Positions 18,253 to 25,933 of a DNA stretch of 59,172 bases are shown one piece after another. The notes below the pieces were generated by a model. The model did not search any database and had not been told where the DNA came from. It saw nothing but the letters and a program-made list of their open reading frames with translations. The stretch lies in the NCBI GenBank assembly GCA_022821875.1, contig JAJECV010000003.1:1-59172 (forward strand). Direction: 5' to 3'. The stretch comes from Rhodothermales bacterium. Lineage in GTDB: Bacteria; Bacteroidota; Rhodothermia; Rhodothermales; Bin80. Within the stretch, counting starts at the first letter, position 1, and every line of letters starts with the position of its first letter. A program made the position numbers and the translations under genes.

Positions 18253-21200
18253 ATGCGCAGCATTTCAGCGATACTTGCTCTTGCATGCATTGCGATGTCG
18301 GCGTTTGGGCAGAACCCTACGAATGTCTGCCCCTCCGTGTTGACTGTGCCTGCCGGTGAGTCCAGAATGATAGACTGTGACCTTGAGCCGGACATGCTTG
18401 CATATGAGTGGGAAAGTTCCAATCCATCCTGGTTGCGGTATTTGAGTGATGTCACGGAGATGTCTCCCCATTTTAACGCACCCGCAAATGTCAGCACTGC
18501 GCAAATCTTTGAGTACCGCCGGTTCGGACGTGACGAAGAGGGAACGGTTGTAAGTCATGCATCAGTATCTGTTACTGTAAACCCGGCTGGCAGCCAGTTT
18601 CTTTGCCGTTATGACGGGGGGCCGGGTTGCCCATCGCTGGATAATACTGAGCAGCCATTGCTGGATCACCGATGGGCGCCGGACGCTCCGGATCTACCTG
18701 CAGACACTGCGCCCCCCTCTTTATACTGTGACCCCCGAGTCACGGCTGAAAGTGGCACAATCGCCGAGATTCGGTGCACCGGATCGCATCCATCAGGGGG
18801 ACAGCTAACCTACAGGTCCGAATTTGACTGGCCCCCCTACAGTGAGACCAGAGTACTTGCAGATGGATTGTTTGACTACTTTATTCGTGTGCCGCTGATT
18901 GATGAACCGGCAGCGGTTCGGATCCTTGAGATTACGGCATCCGTGCCGGGCGAAGATGTACAGGTGTCTCAGAACGTAGAACTTCATATTGTGAACCGGA
19001 GTCCGGCCCTGCTCTGTGAAGACATGCTCGTACAGGAATCTGTGGAAGCCGCCTTCCCGTGCTCAATGACATCGGATCGGGAGATTGAATATCAGTTTAT
19101 TTCGAATCCACCTCTGGTACAGCGAGGGATGTACGATTACTGGCCGACCTTCTTGGTCCCGGAAGTAGACCATGACCAATCGGTTCCCGTTATTGTACGG
19201 GCCTTTGATATCAATTCGGGGCATGTGGTTGAAGCAGAGTTTGTGGTGAGAATTCAGAATGCCTCCGGCCCGATGGATTTTTCGGTTGACTGTAATCCCA
19301 CAAATTCCGAAGTATACGAGGGGGCGCCGCCCCTCATCATCACATGCACACCAATTGATAATTCATCGCCGAGCCTGGTATGGAGTTATTCGGCAGAAGG
19401 AGATACTCCATTTTCCCCCTTCCGTTACTTAGGACGATCAGAGGGCAGCTGGAGATTTGAGTTTACTGCCCCGGCCAATGTGGATGAAGACACATTTTAT
19501 GAGTACAAGTTGACCGCCACCGATCAGGCTGATGAGACCACAGGCGTGTCCGACATTGAGATTCTGGTATTAAACACACCGCAAATTACGGTTTCCTGCG
19601 AGGATGCTTATGCGCGTACCGGCGATCCACCTCTGGAACTTTCGTGTGAAGCCGGCAACTCCAGGGAACTCCCGCTGGATTATCAGTGGACCTGGAGTCC
19701 CCGAACTCCGCCGCTGCGCCTGCTGGGAGACATAGATGCGACCCCCCTATTTGACGTTCCAACCGCTGCGGAACAGCAGCAATTGAGTTTTGATTATGTC
19801 TATGATGTAACGGTTTCGGCAGCAGGTAATGCAGATGTTCCAGATCTTCCAGAGGCTTCTACGACCGTAACCGTAACCGTAGATAAAATTCTGGGGCAGC
19901 TGGGGCTGGATTGCGTCAGCCCCATTGAGGTCTACGAGGGGGATCCCGATGTTCCCATTGAGTGTTCAATTCAGGGACTCGTCACCGAAGACATAGATGT
20001 AACATGGACCTGGCAGGCACTGGGAGAAGATCGCCTCAGGGAGGAAAACGGAACGTTTATCTTTGAGACGCCGGAATCTGTCCCTGTCACGACAACCTAC
20101 AGTTATGATTTTCAGATCGACGCACCGCCCCATTATGAGGCCTCTGAGTTGGAACGGGTTGATGTGATCGTCCTGAAGAGACCGATCCTCTCACTGAATT
20201 GTCAGGACTTGACCGTGAATGTAGGAATGCCCCCGCAACCCATCCTGTGCGAAGTAAGCAACGATCAGGATGCGGAACCGGATTACATATGGCAGTGGGA
20301 TCCGACCCTGCTTCTGTCGAACACAGATACCGGCATGCCGATCTTTGCCACCCCCGCCCGGCAGCGGGCATATTCCGAAGAATATCCGTATAGCGTTTCT
20401 GTGCGCACGGAGATTTCCGATCCTGTAGAAACCACGGTTTCAGTCACCGTGATCAATCCCGACGCAGGACCATCCGAAGAGATTGCAGTCAGCACGTCAG
20501 AACTAGACCTTGGGGTCGCCGGTCCGCAGGGGCAGATCTGGCTGGATCCGGCAACGGAGCAGGTATCCGGCCTAGTCTATGAACGAGGCGGCACGCACTC
20601 CGGGCGGATGATGATTCGGGCGCAAAGTGATGTCACCGTATCCATTGAGCAGCTTCAAGCTGCCGCCCTGCGTCAGGTAGACTCGCCGGGGAATTCGGGC
20701 GGAAGACACTCCGATGTACTGACACTTACCCCCCAGTGGGCATACTCGGAGTCCTGTATCCAGTTTGCCGCCAACACGCAAGCCAGTCAAACCGTGCAGA
20801 CGAGTCTGCAGTCCGGTGATTGTCATGTGATACGAATCGGGGGGACCGTTGAACTTGAGGGGGCAGAACCGGGCAGGTATGCAGGTGAGGTTGCAGTGGT
20901 CGTTACCGTTGACGAGTTGGACCAGCTGTATTCCATTCCGGTGGTACTGACCGTGGAAGCAGAACGGCAGGTCGTTGTTCTGGGACCGGGAGGAGTCAGT
21001 CTGCAACCGGTTTCGGCAACAACGGAAGCACTGCAGTGGAACCAGGGGATCGGTATTCAGCCGCAGGTTGCAGTGCTTGGCGCTAACATGCCTTCGGGAA
21101 TCTTTACGATGACGAATCCTTCGGTTCATTCCATGGAGGTGGAGGTGTCCACTGAATTTGGATATCGGGAAACCCGGGATGCAAATCCGTTCTCGGTGCC

Positions 21201-21732
21201 GGCAACGGATGAGCTGGGGGATCTGGCGGAGCTGGTTTCTGTACATCCAAATGTACTCCTGCTGCTGCCAGGAGAAACCAGACAGGTGCGCTACACCGTA
21301 CCTGAGCAGAAATTAGCCCAAATGGAAGATCGCGGCTACGCGGCACTCTTTAATTTCACGGTTACATCCCGTGCGTACATTGATCAGAGTCAAGCCCCTG
21401 TAGCGGAACAGTCTGCGCGCGTTACATTCCAGGCTCCCGGCGTTTATATCCCGGGGCAGGGCCCCGAGCAACTTCGTGCAACCGTAGAATCACGCACGGA
21501 TCAAGGCGCAGTGATTCTGGTTGAAACGGATACATCTCCTTTTTATGGCAATGCGATGATCGTGGATGAATCCGGAAATGAACTGGGAAGGTCGGAAATT
21601 CTGGTGTACACACGCAGTCGGGTGCGTATTGATTGGAACGCTCCCCCTTCAGGTGAGTTGACACTGCGGTTTATTCCTCAGAATCCGGACCATGTTGCAC
21701 CAAGTGATCTATCTATCCCGGCGAATGATTGA
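18253..21732 (+). CDS. Giant secreted protein: Ig-like repeats, DUF4402-like subunit region and PapD-like chaperone region
   Basis: A 1,159-residue exported protein with a signal peptide (MRSISAILALACIAMSAFGQ). Residues about 25-735 hold seven repeats of roughly 100 residues, each opening with a Cys and a second Cys some 15-20 residues later (NVCPSV/IDCDL, LYCDPR/IRCTG, LLCEDM/FPCSM, VDCNPT/ITCTP, VSCEDA/LSCEA, LDCVSP/IECSI, LNCQDL/ILCEV), suggesting Ig-like domains with a disulphide. Residues about 740-905 resemble DUF4402 pilin-like proteins (STSELDLGV, WLDPATEQV, IRIGGTVEL, GRYAGEVAVVVTV). Residues about 940-1150 look like a two-domain PapD chaperone (FTMTNPSVHSMEVEVSTEFG, VSVHPNVLLLLPGETRQVRY). 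First gene of the operon. Start ATG 18253 is set by the signal peptide. Confidence 0.7.
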   Translation: MRSISAILALACIAMSAFGQNPTNVCPSVLTVPAGESRMIDCDLEPDMLAYEWESSNPSWLRYLSDVTEMSPHFNAPANVSTAQIFEYRRFGRDEEGTVVSHASVSVTVNPAGSQFLCRYDGGPGCPSLDNTEQPLLDHRWAPDAPDLPADTAPPSLYCDPRVTAESGTIAEIRCTGSHPSGGQLTYRSEFDWPPYSETRVLADGLFDYFIRVPLIDEPAAVRILEITASVPGEDVQVSQNVELHIVNRSPALLCEDMLVQESVEAAFPCSMTSDREIEYQFISNPPLVQRGMYDYWPTFLVPEVDHDQSVPVIVRAFDINSGHVVEAEFVVRIQNASGPMDFSVDCNPTNSEVYEGAPPLIITCTPIDNSSPSLVWSYSAEGDTPFSPFRYLGRSEGSWRFEFTAPANVDEDTFYEYKLTATDQADETTGVSDIEILVLNTPQITVSCEDAYARTGDPPLELSCEAGNSRELPLDYQWTWSPRTPPLRLLGDIDATPLFDVPTAAEQQQLSFDYVYDVTVSAAGNADVPDLPEASTTVTVTVDKILGQLGLDCVSPIEVYEGDPDVPIECSIQGLVTEDIDVTWTWQALGEDRLREENGTFIFETPESVPVTTTYSYDFQIDAPPHYEASELERVDVIVLKRPILSLNCQDLTVNVGMPPQPILCEVSNDQDAEPDYIWQWDPTLLLSNTDTGMPIFATPARQRAYSEEYPYSVSVRTEISDPVETTVSVTVINPDAGPSEEIAVSTSELDLGVAGPQGQIWLDPATEQVSGLVYERGGTHSGRMMIRAQSDVTVSIEQLQAAALRQVDSPGNSGGRHSDVLTLTPQWAYSESCIQFAANTQASQTVQTSLQSGDCHVIRIGGTVELEGAEPGRYAGEVAVVVTVDELDQLYSIPVVLTVEAERQVVVLGPGGVSLQPVSATTEALQWNQGIGIQPQVAVLGANMPSGIFTMTNPSVHSMEVEVSTEFGYRETRDANPFSVPATDELGDLAELVSVHPNVLLLLPGETRQVRYTVPEQKLAQMEDRGYAALFNFTVTSRAYIDQSQAPVAEQSARVTFQAPGVYIPGQGPEQLRATVESRTDQGAVILVETDTSPFYGNAMIVDESGNELGRSEILVYTRSRVRIDWNAPPSGELTLRFIPQNPDHVAPSDLSIPAND

Positions 21733-22507
21733 GTTAATGCTCTCTGATATCTCACATTGTACCCAATTCAGGCACTTCAGAGTCAGGCGCAGCCATCCAT
21801 GGACATGGGCTGGCCCCGTTGTACGTAATCTCTGTTTTGCCGGCTGGATGATGCTCCTCACGGTTCCGGTATACGGGCAGATTGCCGAGGTGACGCAACG
21901 TGTACTCCCCGTAGCGGAATTTTCCGATGTAGAGTTCATCAGTACATTTCTTGAAGAATTTTTCATCTTTCCCGAAGACCCCAATTACACCTCGGGACTT
22001 TTTTACGATATCACACAGGATGGCTTTGGAACGAATGATCTGTTAGTCCTTTATCCATCCGAGGAGCAGTTTCAACTGGGTTCTTATCTGCCGGAGCGAC
22101 TGTCCTCTGTGCTCAATACACAGGGCTTAGCTACAGACTATGAATTGTCCACCACCCGGGCACTCACGGAAGTGATTATCGCAGAGGCTGAAAATGAAAC
22201 GAATCCCAAGAAGGCCCTGGCAGGTGCACTTCTTGCATCCATACAGAACTATTATACAGAGGGTGAATTCCAGGGCTATATTTCGCAGCGGAATGAAGAT
22301 CTGAGTATCACATTCTGGGGCTACACGGAGGATACATGGACATTTACCCCCAAAGCGGCGCAATGTGTAGAGCCGCCGGACTCCGAGTCTCTGTTGATTG
22401 TGGCTCATAAGCAGCCGGAAATACGCACCTTCCTGGATATTGACGGATGCGTGATTGTAGAATCTTCCACCGCCGGGGGAGAGGTTTCCTCCCGGGTATG
22501 CAACTAA
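21725..22507 (+). CDS. Unknown exported protein of the usher/Exb operon
   Basis: A 260-residue protein with an extended N-terminus and a hydrophobic signal segment (LCFAGWMMLLTVPVYG) followed by mature sequence from about residue 52. I recognise no family. The mature part is acidic and mixed alpha/beta, with two Cys near the C-terminus (DGCVIVES, SRVCN). ATG 21725 overlaps the upstream stop (ATGATTGA), implying translational coupling. Position between the subunit-chaperone fusion and ExbD suggests a periplasmic accessory component of the same machine. Confidence 0.65.
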   Translation: MIELMLSDISHCTQFRHFRVRRSHPWTWAGPVVRNLCFAGWMMLLTVPVYGQIAEVTQRVLPVAEFSDVEFISTFLEEFFIFPEDPNYTSGLFYDITQDGFGTNDLLVLYPSEEQFQLGSYLPERLSSVLNTQGLATDYELSTTRALTEVIIAEAENETNPKKALAGALLASIQNYYTEGEFQGYISQRNEDLSITFWGYTEDTWTFTPKAAQCVEPPDSESLLIVAHKQPEIRTFLDIDGCVIVESSTAGGEVSSRVCN

Positions 22508-22513
22508 CGAATT

Positions 22514-22903
22514 ATGGACGACGATCGTAGCGATTTATTAGTGTTTATTGACCTTGCATTCGTTCTGTTAGTGGGGTTCCTGATCCTCACAGAAACGGAT
22601 CCCAGACTGAATGTGGCACTTCCGAGTGACCCCGAGACCGAATCCAATACGGACGAGAGCGGGCCAACAATTTACAACCTGTACTTCAACGGGAGCGCCC
22701 AATTTATTGTGGAAGACAGTCAAAGCACCATATGCAGTCCGGTTGGTGTCCAAAATCTCATCGAATGCATGAGACAGGTAGCAAGTGCCATGCAGACCAC
22801 GGTGTTTGTGCTTATCCCGCAGGGAAGAGCAACCGTACAGACCATGGTGTCGATTCTGGACCTGTGCTACTACAATGACTGGACCTGTACCGTAACAAAC
22901 TGA
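22514..22903 (+). CDS. ExbD/TolR-like proton-channel subunit (first copy)
   Basis: A 129-residue protein with a short cytosolic N-terminus, one transmembrane helix (LLVFIDLAFVLLVGFLIL) and a small periplasmic domain. The helix keeps the Asp that ExbD, TolR and MotB-type stators use for proton transfer (ID-x-F-x-LL pattern). The periplasmic part, ending near VSILDLCYYNDWTCTV, is compatible with the ExbD fold. Six bases after the previous stop. Works with the ExbB-like gene at the end of the operon, by inference. Confidence 0.75.
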   Translation: MDDDRSDLLVFIDLAFVLLVGFLILTETDPRLNVALPSDPETESNTDESGPTIYNLYFNGSAQFIVEDSQSTICSPVGVQNLIECMRQVASAMQTTVFVLIPQGRATVQTMVSILDLCYYNDWTCTVTN

Positions 22904-22916
22904 CGATCTGCCTGCC

Positions 22917-23972
22917 ATGGCCCATCAATTTTCTGAGGATCTAGACCATACTAGCCGCCGTATCTCCATTGGTGTCTTTGTGGTTTTGATCGGGTTTTTC
23001 GCCGTTGCGTTCCGTTTTGTACCCGTTCCCAACCGAGATGCGGTGGACGAGTCACTGGATATTCTGATGCTGGAATCCTTTATGATGGAAACAACCGCAG
23101 AAGAAGAGGCGGCAGAGGCGGAGGAAGCACCTGTCGAAGTTCAGACGGAAACCGAGGATGAAATTGAAAATTTAGATGCCCTGCTTGAAGCATTTGGGGA
23201 TTTATCTCTGTCTGAGGTTACGCCAGAAGATTTATCCACATCAGATCCTGCTGCCGGCGACCCGTTAGGGCTTCAGGCAGATTTAAATATAGATCTTGAT
23301 TTTGGATCCAGTGATCTGGGGGGATTCGGTGACGGTCGTCCAACCGATCTCAATGCAGACCTGCTTCCACAGTCTGGCGGCGGAGGGCAGAGATTAACCT
23401 TGAATCCGAATCTGGTGTCGGGATCCACTTCCGGGAATCGGCCCGGATTCCGGACCCGGGATAATGCAGGTATCGGGAACGGTGAAGACCTTTCCGTGCG
23501 TGAAACGCAGCCGGGTGATCTGTTTGATGAGATCATTGAAGAAAGGCCGGATGAGGGATTAAACCTGCTGGAGATGCAGCGCGAAGATGCGGTGGTTGCG
23601 TGGTTTCAGGCAAATGAGGGGCCTCTGGATCCAGGTGTCCGGGCATTGTTTGAAGAACAGGCATCCGGCTCCTTCACGGCAAAAGTCTTTGCCGAGATTG
23701 GGGGGCAGACGTTTCCTGTGCAGTTGATGTATTCCCAACACAGCAAGAAACTTCATATCGCCTTCAGCGAAGATAAAGATCTATTCTATTTTATAGATCC
23801 GAAACTGCGTAATATTGCAAACTATTATAAAGAAGGCGTGGTGGTACACGACGAACAAGTAAGAATTGTAATTGTGGAGAGTGAGGAACTCTCGGTTGAA
23901 AGCCCGAATGCAGTTCGGGTATACAAACAATTTGTTTCATGGTGGATAACTCAAGTCGGACAAAATAGATAG
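22917..23972 (+). CDS. TonB-like membrane-anchored periplasm-spanning protein
   Basis: A 351-residue protein with a cytosolic N-terminus, one transmembrane anchor (residues about 17-36, ISIGVFVVLIGFFAVAF), a long acidic and Gly-rich, low-complexity span (residues about 55-210, e.g. TTAEEEAAEAEEAP and stretches of DLNADL) and a compact C-terminal domain of about 130 residues. This is the topology of TonB, TolA and GspC-type transducers, though the usual Pro-Lys spacer and TonB C-terminal motif are absent. Located between two ExbD-like genes, it is the natural energy transducer to the outer membrane. Confidence 0.6.
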   Translation: MAHQFSEDLDHTSRRISIGVFVVLIGFFAVAFRFVPVPNRDAVDESLDILMLESFMMETTAEEEAAEAEEAPVEVQTETEDEIENLDALLEAFGDLSLSEVTPEDLSTSDPAAGDPLGLQADLNIDLDFGSSDLGGFGDGRPTDLNADLLPQSGGGGQRLTLNPNLVSGSTSGNRPGFRTRDNAGIGNGEDLSVRETQPGDLFDEIIEERPDEGLNLLEMQREDAVVAWFQANEGPLDPGVRALFEEQASGSFTAKVFAEIGGQTFPVQLMYSQHSKKLHIAFSEDKDLFYFIDPKLRNIANYYKEGVVVHDEQVRIVIVESEELSVESPNAVRVYKQFVSWWITQVGQNR

Positions 23973-23978
23973 AGACTC

Positions 23979-24350
23979 ATGGATGAATCAATGGTAGATA
24001 TCGTTCTTATTCTTCTGGCAGCGCTGGTCGCAGTGGCCGTCATACCGGAATTTGACATAGAACTGCCGGTAAGTCAGGAGATTGATCAGGACGGAACGGT
24101 GTTGCGCCCCCTTCAGATCTCAATTAAAGATACGGGCCAGCTGTACCAGTTAGATGGCTCAAATCAGGAACAACCCCTCTATTATGAGCAGTTTTACGAA
24201 ATGCTGACCACTACGGAGCCGACCCGGGTCGTGGAGGTTCATGCAGACGAGGGAGCCCCCGCAATCTATCTGCTTGAGATCAATCGAGTCATTCAGAAAG
24301 CAGGCCGGAATTCGGTGTTTTTAGTGAAAGGCGGAGGAGGAGGGGCTTAA
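23979..24350 (+). CDS. ExbD/TolR-like proton-channel subunit (second copy)
   Basis: A 123-residue protein with one N-terminal transmembrane helix (SMVDIVLILLAALVAVAVI) retaining the functional Asp, followed by a periplasmic domain (FDIELPVSQE ... VVEVHADEGAPAIYLLEINRVIQKAG) typical of ExbD. It ends in a Gly-rich tail. Two different ExbD-like subunits in one operon parallel the ExbD1/ExbD2 heteromers described for some TonB systems. Its stop is immediately followed by the next ATG. Confidence 0.78.
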   Translation: MDESMVDIVLILLAALVAVAVIPEFDIELPVSQEIDQDGTVLRPLQISIKDTGQLYQLDGSNQEQPLYYEQFYEMLTTTEPTRVVEVHADEGAPAIYLLEINRVIQKAGRNSVFLVKGGGGGA

Positions 24351-25913
24351 ATGATGAAAGGTTTTATGCGATTAGCGCTGCCGCTCTTACTGGTTGTTTT
24401 TCTGTTCGGATGTGCACGGACTGCACCGATTGTTGAAGAGTTGCCCCCTGAACCGGAAGTGATTGAACCGGACTTTGTTACGCCTCCGCTGCCTGGCATA
24501 GATACGCTGATCATTCAGCAGGTGATTGATGACTTTGACAGCACCTTCGTCCAAGCGGAGGCCGAGGCCGAGGCGCAGGAGAAATTTCTGGAAGGCCAAC
24601 GACTGGTTATACATGCAGAGAGTCTGCTCACGGTGATTGGCGGCCCCTCCGTCTTTGACGGAGCGTCCACCTCGTCCGAGGTGGATACCGTTGCCTTTCA
24701 GGAAGCGGTTCAGGGAGCCCGGAGTGCGTTGGCGCAGGCTTCACAGGCACAGGCGGCACAGGACAGTGCACGGGCACAACTGCTGTTAGCCACTGCACAG
24801 GAGAGGCTTGAAGAAGCGGTGTCAATTAACCCGCGGCACGAAGAATCCCAGTACCAGCTGGCGCAGGTGTATTCTATTCGTGCGAACTATTTCCGGCAGC
24901 AGGCCGACCGGGAGCAGTCCCTGGAAATTCTTCGCGGACTGGTGGCACTTCGGGCCAATGAACATTCACTATGGGCCGAAATCTCGCTTACGCTGGATAA
25001 TCTTGAGCGCTATCCGCATGCAGCCGTGATGTGGCTTCGCGCGGCAGAAACCGTTCTGGATGATTCAAGACTTTCCTTTGATGATGCCCCGGTGGATACA
25101 AGTTCAGTCTTTACCTACAGCGTGCGGGCATATCGCTCCTTTGTTAACAGCCGGAGCGGTGAAGGGGTAGAGCGTTCCCTGACGCAGGCCCTGCAGTATC
25201 AATCCAACCCCGAGCAGTATGACTTCATCAAACAGGAACTGATCTGGTCGCAGTGGGACCACCTGAATCTGGGAAGCCGGATTGTCTTTGACAGTTTACG
25301 CCAGGCCGCGACCGAAAACCCCCTCTCAACGCTCACCGGTCTCGGTGCATTGATTCCAAGGCTGGAACGACCGGCCGCAATCTGGGAAGCCAGTTATAAC
25401 CATGCCATTCTTTCTTATGATAATGGATTCCAGGATCATGCACTGGACACCCTGAAAATTTTATGGGGACGCGTGAGCAATCTTGATTCAAGCGCAAACA
25501 GAGAGCATGTGCTGCATTCAAGTGGGGAACTGATCATGGGGGCACTGCCCTATGTCACATTCCAGGAAGATATTCGAGCGGCCTACGGATCTGTTCTCTT
25601 TGAACGGGGCCTCTCTCATGTTCAGGATGGTAATTCCGGGATGGCATTCACGTATTTCATGCAGGTTGCGGACATTGAAAGTGAATACACTGGAAAGGCC
25701 TACATTGAGGCCATAAAACTGGCCCGCTACAATCCGGAACAGGCATTGAAAATTGAATCCAGGGTGGAGGAGATTTTCGATGAACTGGAACGGGAAGATC
25801 AACTGGCATACCTGCGTGAAATTGGGAATCTCTACCGAAGACTTGGTGAAAACGAGAAGACCAATACGCTTCTGATGCGCTTCCGTACGATTCGTGACCA
25901 GACCGTCAACTGA
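24351..25913 (+). CDS. TPR lipoprotein of the usher/Exb operon
   Basis: A 520-residue lipoprotein with signal peptide and lipobox (LLLVVFLFGC) and a Pro/Glu-rich linker. Helical TPR-like repeats follow from about residue 115 (RLEEAVSINPRHEESQYQLAQVYS, EHSLWAEISLTLDNLERYPHAAVMWLRA). An Ala/Gln/Glu-rich coiled segment precedes them. Probably anchored to the outer membrane with its repeats in the periplasm, as a scaffold between the usher-like barrel and the inner-membrane motor. Function inferred only from topology and position. Confidence 0.7.
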   Translation: MMKGFMRLALPLLLVVFLFGCARTAPIVEELPPEPEVIEPDFVTPPLPGIDTLIIQQVIDDFDSTFVQAEAEAEAQEKFLEGQRLVIHAESLLTVIGGPSVFDGASTSSEVDTVAFQEAVQGARSALAQASQAQAAQDSARAQLLLATAQERLEEAVSINPRHEESQYQLAQVYSIRANYFRQQADREQSLEILRGLVALRANEHSLWAEISLTLDNLERYPHAAVMWLRAAETVLDDSRLSFDDAPVDTSSVFTYSVRAYRSFVNSRSGEGVERSLTQALQYQSNPEQYDFIKQELIWSQWDHLNLGSRIVFDSLRQAATENPLSTLTGLGALIPRLERPAAIWEASYNHAILSYDNGFQDHALDTLKILWGRVSNLDSSANREHVLHSSGELIMGALPYVTFQEDIRAAYGSVLFERGLSHVQDGNSGMAFTYFMQVADIESEYTGKAYIEAIKLARYNPEQALKIESRVEEIFDELEREDQLAYLREIGNLYRRLGENEKTNTLLMRFRTIRDQTVN

Positions 25914-25933
25914 TCACCGGATAACGTATATTC

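Noticed and set aside
17895-18497. 200-residue minus-strand frame opposite the start of the giant secreted protein
   Set aside because: It overlaps a well-supported signal peptide and repeat region on the plus strand and has no family features.
20572-21246. 224-residue minus-strand frame
   Set aside because: Lies wholly inside the DUF4402/PapD-like coding region; His/Arg-rich composition typical of an antisense shadow.
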